From Bog-473 sp963744935 (GTDB lineage Bacteria > Actinomycetota > Acidimicrobiia > Acidimicrobiales > RAAP-2), in the NCBI GenBank assembly GCA_963744935.1, contig CAVUVM010000001.1:186001-250000 (forward strand): a stretch of DNA of 64,000 nucleotides, written 5' to 3'. Below the pieces are notes generated by a model that had not been told where the DNA came from, did no database searches, and saw nothing but the letters and a program-made list of their open reading frames with translations. How positions within the stretch are numbered: the stretch's first letter is position 1; each line of letters begins with the position of its first letter. The translations under genes were made by a program, and so were the position numbers. Below, in pieces: positions 44,402-52,669 of this stretch.

Positions 44402-46324
44402 ATGGCAGAGCCGAATCCCGGCAGGACCTCGTCGTTCTGGAACCTGCTGATCGGCCCACCTCGCTCCTCACGCGGCTCGGGCAAGGAGCGGATCACACCC
44501 GTCGAGGGCCTGTCCGCGCTGTCACTCGACGCGCTCACCTCCGTGGCGTACGGGCCCGAGGCCATCATCGTCGTCCTCGCAGTCGCCGGAGCGGGTTCGC
44601 TCCATCTGATCTTGCCCATCACGATCGCCATCGTCGCCCTGCTGGCGATCCTGGTCTTCTCCTATCGCCAGGTCATCGACGCCTACCCGAGCGGCGGTGG
44701 CGCGTACGCCGTGTCGCGGGACAACCTCGGCGCGCACACGAGCCTCGTGGCGGCAGCCTCGTTGGTGGTCGACTACACGCTGACGGTGGCCGTCTCGATC
44801 GCGGCCGGCGTGGCGTCGCTCCAGTCAGCGTTCCCCTCGCTCGACGGGGCGACGATCCCGCTCTGTCTCGGCATCCTGCTCCTCATCACGGTGCTGAATC
44901 TGCGTGGCCTCGGAGAGACGGCGCGCGCGTTCTTGTTGCCGACCCTGGTCTTCATCGTCGGGTTGTTTGCCATCATCGCCGTGGGTCTCATCCACCCGCT
45001 GGGCCTCGACGAGAAACAGCTCGGCACTTCGCAGCTCCCGACCGTCGGGCTCAAGGCGGTGACCGTGTTGCTGGTCTTGAAGGCGTTCTCCGCGGGCTGC
45101 AGCGCCCTCACCGGTGTCGAGGCGATCGCCAACGGCGTTCCCCTGTTCCGCGAGCCACGGGTCGTGCGGGCCAAGCGCACGGAGGCGTTGCTCGGCATCA
45201 TCCTCGGCACCATGCTGATCGGCCTGGCGGTGCTCGCCGACCGATGGCACATCGGCCCGCGCTCGGGACAGACCGTGCTGAGCCAGATCATGGCGATGGC
45301 CGTCGGCCGCGGCTGGGCCTACTACCTCGTCTCCATCACGATCACCATCGTGCTGGCCCTGGCTGCCAACACGTCCTTCGGCGGCCTTCCCGTTTTGGCC
45401 AGCCTCCTCGCACGAGACAATTACCTCCCTCACCTGTTCACGATGCGAGGCGACCGCCAGGTCTTCGCCAACGGGATCGGCGTCCTCGCCGTACTCTCAG
45501 GCGCGCTGTTGCTCGCGGTGGACGGCAATACCAACACGCTCATCCCGCTGTTCGCCATCGGGGTCTTCATCGGCTTCACGTTGGCGCAAACGGGGCTCGT
45601 CGTGCACTGGCACAGAACCCGGCCACCGGGCTGGCGACGGCGTGCCGCCATCAACGGACTCGGCGCAGTCATCACCGCGGTCGCCACCCTTGTGTTCCTT
45701 ATCTCCAAATTCACCGAGGGTGCCTGGGTGGTCGTCATCGCCATCCCAGCCTTCATCCTGTTGTTCCTGCGCATCCACGCCTACTATGAACGGACCCGCA
45801 AGGAGTTGCGACTCGACGAGACGCCAACGAAGCCCGAGCCCAAGCGGACCATCGTCATTGTGCCCGTCAACCGGGTGTCACGCCTCACCGAACACGCACT
45901 GTGCGAAGCAAAGTCACTTGGACAAGAAGTCATCGCCGTCACTGTCGTGTTGCATTCGGACGAGGAGGCCGTCCGCTACGTCGACTCCCTGCAGCATCAA
46001 TGGCGCAGGTGGGGCCCCGGGGTGCCGCTCAGGGTCCTCCATACGGATTACGCGTCCATCGTGCAGCCGATACTCGCTTTCATCGACACCATCAGGCACG
46101 ACCATCCCGACGACCAGGTGGTGGTGCTTATCCCGGTGATACGGCCCGACAAGCTGCGCTACCGCATCTTGCACAACCAGATCGACCTCGTGCTCTCACG
46201 AGCGCTGCGCTCACACGATGACGTCGTCGTCGCCCGTGTCACGACACCCTTGCCCGAAGACGACCACACACGAGAGCCGGCTGCCGGGCACGACCACCAC
46301 GGACGCGGACACGCCCACGCCTGA
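44402..46324 (+). CDS. APC-superfamily permease, KimA-like potassium transporter
   Basis: 640 residues. Residues 1-~460 hold about twelve helices; the start (ITPVEGLSALSLDALTSVAYG then YPSGGGAYAVSRDNLG) is the hallmark of the KimA/YdaO branch, c-di-AMP-regulated K+ importers of Firmicutes. Residues ~475-600 form a cytosolic USP-like domain (RTIVIVPVNRVSRLTEHALC, EVIAVTVVLHSDEEAV). The tail is His-rich (GHDHHGRGHAHA), a possible metal binder. ATG 44402 is preferred over GTG 44393. Potassium specificity is inferred; amino-acid transport is the alternative. Confidence 0.78.
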   Translation: MAEPNPGRTSSFWNLLIGPPRSSRGSGKERITPVEGLSALSLDALTSVAYGPEAIIVVLAVAGAGSLHLILPITIAIVALLAILVFSYRQVIDAYPSGGGAYAVSRDNLGAHTSLVAAASLVVDYTLTVAVSIAAGVASLQSAFPSLDGATIPLCLGILLLITVLNLRGLGETARAFLLPTLVFIVGLFAIIAVGLIHPLGLDEKQLGTSQLPTVGLKAVTVLLVLKAFSAGCSALTGVEAIANGVPLFREPRVVRAKRTEALLGIILGTMLIGLAVLADRWHIGPRSGQTVLSQIMAMAVGRGWAYYLVSITITIVLALAANTSFGGLPVLASLLARDNYLPHLFTMRGDRQVFANGIGVLAVLSGALLLAVDGNTNTLIPLFAIGVFIGFTLAQTGLVVHWHRTRPPGWRRRAAINGLGAVITAVATLVFLISKFTEGAWVVVIAIPAFILLFLRIHAYYERTRKELRLDETPTKPEPKRTIVIVPVNRVSRLTEHALCEAKSLGQEVIAVTVVLHSDEEAVRYVDSLQHQWRRWGPGVPLRVLHTDYASIVQPILAFIDTIRHDHPDDQVVVLIPVIRPDKLRYRILHNQIDLVLSRALRSHDDVVVARVTTPLPEDDHTREPAAGHDHHGRGHAHA

Positions 46325-46342
46325 CCACAACCAGCCGGACGC

Positions 46343-47140
46343 TCAGCGCCCCTTCCACACGGGATCGCGCTTTTCAATGAAGGCCGTCGCCCCCTCCTTG
46401 GCGTCCTCGCTGTTGAAGACCTTGGGCTGCCACTCCGCCGCCAACGTGCGCGCCCGCGCCAGATCGGTCGACGCGGTGCGCACCAACTGCTTGGTGGCCT
46501 GGAGGGCCAGCGGCCCGTTGCGCGCAATCCGCTCGGCCAGCGCAACAGCGGCATCGAGCACCTCGGCTGGCGGCACGACCTGGTTGATCAGGCCGAGGGA
46601 CTGGGCCCGCTTCGCATCGATGAGGTCCCCGGTCAGCGTCAGTTCGAGCGCCATGGCCAGTGGGATGCGCGTGCTCAAGTAGACGCCCCCGCCAGCCGCG
46701 AAGAGGCCCCGCTTGACCTCGGGCACCCCGAACATTGCGGCTTCGGAGGCCACGACGACGTCACATCCGAGCAACAGCTCGAAGCCGCCGGCCACCGCGG
46801 TGGCGTTCGCCGCACCGACGATCGGCACACCTATCTCACCCTGGGTGAATCGTGCGAAACCCTTCATGCCCTCGGGATCGCCCCCCACCGCACCCCCTTC
46901 GGCGAAGGCCCGCAGGTCCATGCCCGCGCAGAACGCCTTCTCGCCTGTTCCCGTGAGCACGACCGCGCGGACATCGGGGTCGTCTTCGGCTTCGGTCATC
47001 GACACGCCGATGGCCGTCAGCAGCTCGGGGTTGAGCGCATTGCGCGCCTGAGGCCGGTTGAGGCGAAGCACCTGCACCGCTCCGCGTCGCTCCTTCACCA
47101 GGACCGGACCGGCCTCGTCTTTCGTCGCAGTGTCCGTCAT
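46343..47140 (-). CDS. enoyl-CoA hydratase/isomerase (crotonase)
   Basis: 265 residues. LRLNRPQARNALNPELL, oxyanion EKAFCAGMDLRAF, AANATAVAGGFELLLGCDVV, and FGVPEVKRGLFAAGGG with the usual Glu. GGAAGG lies ten bases before the ATG. Probably hydration of a 2-enoyl-CoA. It follows the small gene at 47353 on the same strand after 212 bp in which no gene is seen. Confidence 0.9.
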   Translation of the reverse strand: MTDTATKDEAGPVLVKERRGAVQVLRLNRPQARNALNPELLTAIGVSMTEAEDDPDVRAVVLTGTGEKAFCAGMDLRAFAEGGAVGGDPEGMKGFARFTQGEIGVPIVGAANATAVAGGFELLLGCDVVVASEAAMFGVPEVKRGLFAAGGGVYLSTRIPLAMALELTLTGDLIDAKRAQSLGLINQVVPPAEVLDAAVALAERIARNGPLALQATKQLVRTASTDLARARTLAAEWQPKVFNSEDAKEGATAFIEKRDPVWKGR

Positions 47141-47352
47141 CGGGTCACGACCTTCCTTTCTGGTCTTCCTGGCGCACCCGATCGGCGGACTGGCAGGTGG
47201 CGGCCGTCGCCGGGCCCGATCAGTATGGCGTCAGGCGACCACATCACGCCCATCGAGACCGAGGCAGGCCAGGGACGTTCGGCACACTGATTCTGACGGC
47301 GTTGGCGTCGAGCGTGACCGGGCCCACCAGCTCCGGCAACGGCCTCTGCCTC

Positions 47353-47547
47353 CTACCGACGAACCGAACCAGTCGACGCCGCCGAGTGAGAGGAGGTCGA
47401 GCGCGCCACCACCACGTGCACCGGCTGTTGTGCGCTGGTATGCAGCGCGCTCGACGCCGCCGCCAGCGGGCCGCTCCAAAGAGCCACCGTGGCGGCGATC
47501 GCACACAGGATGCCGGCGGAGACCAAGCCGCCCGCGTGCGTCCTCAT
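47353..47547 (-). CDS. small membrane or secreted protein, MRTH family copy 1
   Basis: 64 residues. Starts MRTHAGGLVSAGILCAIAAT, then VALWSGPLAAASSALH, i.e. one hydrophobic segment (about residues 8-26) and a Ser/Thr/Ala-rich tail ending STGSVRR. A paralogue at 51143 shares MRTH, LCAIAATVA-x-WSGPL and AS-x-x-LH. Upstream regions are also alike: TCTCCACAT lies exactly 22 nt before both ATGs. The conserved pattern in protein and promoter makes a real gene likely, although no ribosome site is obvious. No function can be assigned; exported peptide or small membrane protein. Confidence 0.6.
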   Translation of the reverse strand: MRTHAGGLVSAGILCAIAATVALWSGPLAAASSALHTSAQQPVHVVVARSTSSHSAASTGSVRR

Positions 47548-47655
47548 GGGGTCACTGTTGCCCCCGAAGATGTGGAGAAGACTAAGACTGCGTAAGAATT
47601 CAGTGAAAATTCCAGATGGCGCCGGTTCGGCTCGTGGTCGGTTCCACGTCCGTCA

Positions 47656-50139
47656 TCAGGCGACAACCTTCCTCTCTCGCAGTCCGGCGATCTGCCCGGA
47701 CGAATAGCCCAGCTCGGTCAATATCGCGTCGGTGTGCTGCCCCGCCAGCGATCCCGGCTCGGCGACGGTCGCGCTCCGAGAAAAAGAGATGTACGGCTTG
47801 AGTCGCACGTGCTCGCCGAAGGTCGGGTGCTCCACCTCGACCAGCATGTCGGCGGCCCCGGCGAATTCGGCAGATTGCAGCACCGTCTCTGGAGGCTCGC
47901 GATGCGCGACGACGCAGCCCACGTCGGCCGCCAGGAGGTCGTCCTCCCAGGCCTGCGCCTTTCGGCCGGCGAAGGTATCAGCAAGAACCTGGGCCAACGC
48001 ACCATCGTTGGCCGACCGGGCCGCCTGGTCGCCAAAGCGGGCGTCGCCCGCCAGGTCGACCACGCCGGCGAGAGCTCCGCACAGGGCATCCCAGTCCCGT
48101 GGGGAGGGGGCAGCGAGGAAGATCCAGTCGTCTGCCGCACGGTACAAGCGGTAGAGCGCCGAGTAGCCAAGAAGTTCGCCATCGGCGGTCGCGGTCGGCG
48201 GCCGATTCTCATACTCCACCATGTCGTCCGCCAGTGCGTGCGCGGTCGAGGTCAACATCGTGGTGAGCATCTCCTGCGGCGCGCCGGCGCGGTCCCGGGC
48301 GAGCAGCCCGAGCGCCATTGCCGAGGCTGCGGTCAGGGCGGAAATCCCGTCCGCTTGGGCGTACTCGGTGGTCCCCGCGCCGCTCAACCGCATGGCCTCG
48401 GCCCGGATCTCCCGTACAGAGAGGCCCGGTCGCTCCTCAATCGCACTGCCGATGTTGCGCATGACGAGTCCGCTTCCCGCGCCGATGGTCGGGGCGTAGG
48501 CGGGTCGGTCTCCGCACGGACCGTCCATCCCGTAGCCGGGCGAGTTGAGATAGACGAGGTCCGCGTTCAGGGCACGCAGCGTGGCGGCGTCGACGCCCTG
48601 CCTCTTCGCCACACCGGCTCGGAATGATTGCAGCACGACGTTGGCTCGACGCGCCAGCGCGTGGACGATGTCCCGCCCCTCGTCGGTGGAAAGGTCCACG
48701 CAGATTGACTCCTTCCCCTGCACGCACTTGGCCGCGCCGACCTCGGGGAACGGCAGCAACCCTCGCATCGGCTCCCCCTCCATCGGCTCAACCTTGATCA
48801 CCCTCGCTCCGATTTCACGGAGCACGGTCCCCGCGAAAGGAGCGGCAAAGAACGTCCCGAGCTCGAGCAGCGTGACGTCCGCGAGTGCTGCCTCACCCCG
48901 TGACGAGGCGGGACCGGCAGCGTTCGTTCCCCCGAGTGCGGTCCAGGGGTGATGCCGCAGGGCGGCGCCGTCGGCGTCGAGGGCCGGCGCACCTCGTCCA
49001 AGGAGGGCCGGCGTCTCGAACATCTGGACGATCGGGCCCGGTTGGCGAACCTTGCCGTGCACGGGGTCGTCGATCTCGACCACCGCGCCGAGGTGCTGCA
49101 TCTGGGGGTGATCGAGCAGCTCGCTGCCGTGGCGCATGGTCTCGGCCCACACGTCGTGATTGCTCTCGAAGACTCGGCTCCACTCGCTGAGCGGCCTGGA
49201 CTGTACGACTTGATAGAGCCGATCCCAGTACTCCCCGGTCTTCGGCGTGTCAGCCGCCCACACTGCGTCCTTCCAGTCCGGGTCCTCGACCATCCACGCG
49301 AGGTCGAACTCCTTGAGCATCGCCATGTAGAGGTGCAGCTGCACCTGCGAGAACTGCAGCCAGCGCCCGTCCTGGGTCAGCGCGATCAAGAGCATGAAGA
49401 CCATCGGTGACAGCGGCAGGCCGTGTTGGCCGAAGGGGGAGGACGGCGTGAACGCCTCGGGGAACTTCGACGTCACGACGTTCAAGTACCAGTTCCAGGT
49501 GCCGAGCGAGGCGAGCCCGTTCACCAACGTCGCGTCCACGCGCTGCCCCTCCCCGCTCCGCTCGCGCTCGTGCAGGGCGGCGCAGATCCCCGTGAGGAGC
49601 TGTTGGCTGGCTCCGTAGCTGCAGTACGGCACCGAGACGTGGGCCGGCCCGTCACGGCTGACCATGCGCTCGGAAGCCCAGAGCGCGCCGAGGCGCGCCA
49701 TGACGAGAGCCTCGTAGCCCTTGGTGTTGGCGTACGGCCCGGTGCGGCCGAACGCGGTCACCGAGCCGTAGACGAGACGCGGGTTGGTCTGGACCAGCTC
49801 GTCGTATCCGAGCCCCAATCGCTCTGTGACGCCAGGACGGAAGGTTTCGATGAGCACGTCGGCACCGTCGGCCATGGCGCGGGCAACCCCGAGGTCGTCG
49901 GGGGCGTGCAGGTCGAGCACCATCGACTTCTTGCCCCGGCCGATCAACGGGAACATCGGGAGCGCACGCAAAGCGCTCCCGCCGGGCGGTTCGATCTGCA
50001 CGACCTCGGCCCCGAAGTCCGCCAGCGTCTGGCTCGCCTGCGCACCGGCGGGGCTGTTCGACAGATCGAGGACGCGCAGTCCGGCCAACGGGCCGGCGGC
50101 CACGTCGGTGGGTGTCGGATCGTCAGGCATCGGGCACAC
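47656..50139 (-). CDS. fused double CaiB/BaiF family CoA-transferase
   Basis: 827 residues, two class III CoA-transferase units. Unit 1: LAGLRVLDLSNSPAGAQASQ, FGAEVVQIEPPGGS; unit 2 from about 420: ADVTLLELGTFFAAPFAGTV, IGARVIKVEPMEGEPMRG. Same single-chain design as 8679-10904 but the sequences are distinct, so the fusion is an old and stable form in this genome. GTG 50139 follows GGGGG at good spacing; ATG 50130 is possible. Divergent from the crotonase at 50239 with a box A site between. Confidence 0.88.
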   Translation of the reverse strand: MCPMPDDPTPTDVAAGPLAGLRVLDLSNSPAGAQASQTLADFGAEVVQIEPPGGSALRALPMFPLIGRGKKSMVLDLHAPDDLGVARAMADGADVLIETFRPGVTERLGLGYDELVQTNPRLVYGSVTAFGRTGPYANTKGYEALVMARLGALWASERMVSRDGPAHVSVPYCSYGASQQLLTGICAALHERERSGEGQRVDATLVNGLASLGTWNWYLNVVTSKFPEAFTPSSPFGQHGLPLSPMVFMLLIALTQDGRWLQFSQVQLHLYMAMLKEFDLAWMVEDPDWKDAVWAADTPKTGEYWDRLYQVVQSRPLSEWSRVFESNHDVWAETMRHGSELLDHPQMQHLGAVVEIDDPVHGKVRQPGPIVQMFETPALLGRGAPALDADGAALRHHPWTALGGTNAAGPASSRGEAALADVTLLELGTFFAAPFAGTVLREIGARVIKVEPMEGEPMRGLLPFPEVGAAKCVQGKESICVDLSTDEGRDIVHALARRANVVLQSFRAGVAKRQGVDAATLRALNADLVYLNSPGYGMDGPCGDRPAYAPTIGAGSGLVMRNIGSAIEERPGLSVREIRAEAMRLSGAGTTEYAQADGISALTAASAMALGLLARDRAGAPQEMLTTMLTSTAHALADDMVEYENRPPTATADGELLGYSALYRLYRAADDWIFLAAPSPRDWDALCGALAGVVDLAGDARFGDQAARSANDGALAQVLADTFAGRKAQAWEDDLLAADVGCVVAHREPPETVLQSAEFAGAADMLVEVEHPTFGEHVRLKPYISFSRSATVAEPGSLAGQHTDAILTELGYSSGQIAGLRERKVVA

Positions 50140-50193
50140 ATACCCCCAGGTCCGGGCCGTTCTGCGGGAAGCACACCCACACCGTTGCAGCCC

Positions 50194-50214
50194 ATTTTAA
50201 GTATACTGAATAGG
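50194..50214. promoter_or_regulatory. box A site, CoA-transferase / crotonase divergent promoter
   Basis: Centre TTTAAGTATACTGAATAGG, read toward the CoA-transferase as CCTATTCAGTATACTTAAA. It keeps AGTA and CTGAAT in register with the 19574 site. 55 bp from 50139 and 25 bp from 50239. Confidence 0.5.
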
Positions 50215-50238
50215 TCCAAGCCAGACCAGTGAGGAGCG

Positions 50239-51096
50239 GTGGGAGCAGTGGCAGAACCGTCCGCATCCGGCACCGATGATGCCGGCCCCGTCATCCTGAC
50301 CGACGTGGTCGACCGGGTCGGCACGATCGTCTTGAACCGTCCCTCGCGCCGCAACGCGCTGAACGGCGAGCTCATCGGTGCCCTCGACGAGGCCGTCCGC
50401 CAGATGGCGGAAGACGCCGACGCCAAGGTGGTCGTCCTCACGGGCGCGGCACCCGAGGGTGGCCACGGCGGCTTCTGCTCCGGTGGCGACGTGAAGGGCG
50501 GCGGACGGGGTGCACCGGGGTCCGAGAAGGGCGTGCCACCCAATGCGCTATCGGGTGACCTCACGCGCCACGACCACCACGCGGCGATGCTGCTGCACCT
50601 GATGCCCAAGCCCACCATCGCCATGGTCGGTGGGCCCGCTGTCGGCGCCGGCTGCAGCCTTGCCGCCGCGTGCGACCTCCGCTTCGCCTCCGAGGACGCC
50701 GTCTTCGCCGCGAACTTCTCTCCCAACGGTCTGTCGGGTGACTATGGGGGTTCCTTCTTCTGGACCCGGATCGGCGGGACCGCACTGGCCCGACGCCTGT
50801 ATCTCCTCAACGAGAAGCTCCCTGCGCAACGGGCCCTCGATCTCGGGATGGTGCATGCCGTGCTCCCCCCGCAGGAGCTCCGGGCCTACACCTACGAGAT
50901 TGCCTCGTCGCTTGTGCGCACGCCGGCCACACTGCTCGCCTTGACGAAGGACAACCTCAACGAGGCCGAGGACGAGGTCGAGCGGCGGCGCTGGCTCTTT
51001 GCCAACGAGGCCGAGAACCAGGCGCGTGCGGCCAGGGCGATGTACGAGCGCCTACAACAACGAGAGAGCCGGTCCGGGGGGACCCCCGGGTCCTGA
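50239..51096 (+). CDS. enoyl-CoA hydratase/isomerase (crotonase)
   Basis: 285 residues. VLNRPSRRNALNGELIG, oxyanion HGGFCSGGDVKGGG followed by a Gly-rich insert, GGPAVGAGCSLAAACDL and NGLSGDYGGSFFWTRI. The GDYGG replacing a usual Glu-containing stretch is typical of isomerase-like actinobacterial members. GTG 50239 (AGGAG just upstream) or GTG 50248 are possible starts. Confidence 0.87.
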   Translation: MGAVAEPSASGTDDAGPVILTDVVDRVGTIVLNRPSRRNALNGELIGALDEAVRQMAEDADAKVVVLTGAAPEGGHGGFCSGGDVKGGGRGAPGSEKGVPPNALSGDLTRHDHHAAMLLHLMPKPTIAMVGGPAVGAGCSLAAACDLRFASEDAVFAANFSPNGLSGDYGGSFFWTRIGGTALARRLYLLNEKLPAQRALDLGMVHAVLPPQELRAYTYEIASSLVRTPATLLALTKDNLNEAEDEVERRRWLFANEAENQARAARAMYERLQQRESRSGGTPGS

Positions 51097-51142
51097 ACGA
51101 CACGACAACATCTAGGCCGACAACCCTTTGGGCCGGCGGTCC

Positions 51143-51304
51143 TCAGCGGCTTGCGTGCGAAGGTGCCGCCGATATGGCCTGGGTCGGCGTGCCGCTGTGC
51201 AGCGATGCCGACGCGGACTCCAGGGGACCGCTCCACACGGCGACCGTGGCGGCGATCGCGCACAGCACGCCGACGGCGATGGCCCGTCCGGGATGCGTCC
51301 TCAT
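51143..51304 (-). CDS. small membrane or secreted protein, MRTH family copy 2
   Basis: 53 residues: MRTHPGRAIAVGVLCAIAAT, VAVWSGPLESASASLH, then SGTPTQAISAAPSHASR. It aligns without gaps over the first 36 residues with the protein at 47353 (about 60 percent identical by eye), with the same hydrophobic segment and Trp-Ser-Gly-Pro-Leu. The 22-nt spacing from TCTCCACAT to the ATG is the same in both. Lies on the minus strand after a strong terminator of the acyl-CoA dehydrogenase operon, so it has its own promoter. Function unknown. Confidence 0.6.
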   Translation of the reverse strand: MRTHPGRAIAVGVLCAIAATVAVWSGPLESASASLHSGTPTQAISAAPSHASR

Positions 51305-51362
51305 GGGTCCAGTCTCGAACGCGAATATGTGGAGACGACCAGAGGAACCTAAGAAGATTCGT

Positions 51363-51387
51363 AGAAGTCAGCGGGACGCTGACTTCT
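51363..51387 (-). terminator. 11-bp perfect hairpin ending the acyl-CoA dehydrogenase operon
   Basis: AGAAGTCAGCG-GGA-CGCTGACTTCT. The stop codon (51368-51370) lies inside the stem, so coding end and terminator overlap. Downstream on the minus strand is a T-rich but not pure-U stretch that also belongs to the promoter of the small gene at 51304. Confidence 0.65.
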
Positions 51388-52669
51388 CCTGTGTCCCCAC
51401 TTGTAGCTCGCGATAGGGGACGTCCTTGTCGCTGGCGGGCTCCCGGGGCAGGCCGAGGGCACGCTCGCCGAGGACGTTGAGCTGGATTTCGTCGGTCCCG
51501 CCGCCCAGCCGGTTCCCGGGGCTGGCCAGGTTGACCATCTGCAGATCGCCATCGAGGGGTGACCGCGACCCCATCAGCATCCCGGCGGCGCCGACAATGC
51601 GATACGAGAGGTCGCGGGACTGCTGGCAGATGCGGGCCGTGGTGAGCTTGGCGATGGAACCGTCGGCACCGGTGAGCCGCCCGCCGGCCACCGCGCTCCG
51701 CCGCATGGTCCAGCCGTTGACGCGGACCTGCGTCACGTAGCGGGCCAGCTCCTGGCGGACGACGGCGTCCCCCGCCATGCCATGGTGCCGGGCCAGCTCG
51801 ATCATCACCTTGGCCGGTACGGCACCAGCCCGGATCGGGCTCCGCCGTTCCCTGGCCGCGTCGCGGGCCCGATCGAGCACCTCGTTCACCGTGCGGTCGA
51901 GGTCGCCCTCGGACCCCGAGCGTGCCGGAACCAGGCCCGGCAACCCTGCGCCCGCCACCGAGTTGCGCTCGTGCTGCAGCGTCGTCTGGGCCACCCGCCA
52001 GCCCCCGTTGACGTGGCCGATGACCCGGTCGGACGGCACCCGGGCCCCGGTGATGAAGACCTCGCAGAAATTGGCTGCGCCGTTCATCTGCTTGAGCGGC
52101 CGCACCTCGATGCCCGGCTGCTTCATGTCGATGGCGAAGTAGGTGATGCCGGCGTGCTTGGGCACGTCGGGATCGGTGCGAGTGAGGAGCATGCCGAAAT
52201 CGGCCGAGTCCGCCGCCGAGTTCCAGACTTTCTGGCCCGTAACGACCCACTCGTCACCGTCGCGCACCGCCCGCGTCGCGACGCTCGCGAGGTCCGAACC
52301 CGCTCCGGGCTCGCTGAAGAGCTGACACCAGGCTGCTTCGCCGGTGGCGATGGGCCGCACGAGCTCAGCCTGCTGCTCGGCGGTCGCGTGTTCGAGCAAT
52401 GTCGGAGCCGCGAGGGTGGCCGCCATGGCGCCGACGGGTGGTCCGATGACTTTGTTGGCGGCCAACACGCCTGTGACCACCGCGGCGTCACGCCGGGAGA
52501 ACCCCAGTCCGCCGAGTCCCACCGGCCAGGTGGGGTAGGCATACCCCACGTCGGCCAGCCGCAGCCACCACTCGCGCACCGTCAGTGCGGGATCCCAGTT
52601 CGCCTCCACCCAGTCCTGGACTACCGCCGCCAAATCCCCGCCTGGGCCCCCTCCGGGCCCTCCGTTCAC
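51368..52669 (-). CDS. acyl-CoA dehydrogenase
   Basis: 433 residues from GTG 52669, overlapping the dehydratase stop (GTGA). WCQLFSEPGAGSDLASVATR, GQKVWNSAADSADFGMLLTR, NGGWRVAQTTLQHERNSVAG and LGGGTDEIQLNVLGERALGL define the ACAD fold. A Gly/Pro-rich N-terminus (NGGPGGGPGGDL) is unusual but short. Works with the double-hotdog dehydratase co-transcribed upstream. Confidence 0.9.
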   Translation of the reverse strand: MNGGPGGGPGGDLAAVVQDWVEANWDPALTVREWWLRLADVGYAYPTWPVGLGGLGFSRRDAAVVTGVLAANKVIGPPVGAMAATLAAPTLLEHATAEQQAELVRPIATGEAAWCQLFSEPGAGSDLASVATRAVRDGDEWVVTGQKVWNSAADSADFGMLLTRTDPDVPKHAGITYFAIDMKQPGIEVRPLKQMNGAANFCEVFITGARVPSDRVIGHVNGGWRVAQTTLQHERNSVAGAGLPGLVPARSGSEGDLDRTVNEVLDRARDAARERRSPIRAGAVPAKVMIELARHHGMAGDAVVRQELARYVTQVRVNGWTMRRSAVAGGRLTGADGSIAKLTTARICQQSRDLSYRIVGAAGMLMGSRSPLDGDLQMVNLASPGNRLGGGTDEIQLNVLGERALGLPREPASDKDVPYRELQVGTQEKSASR

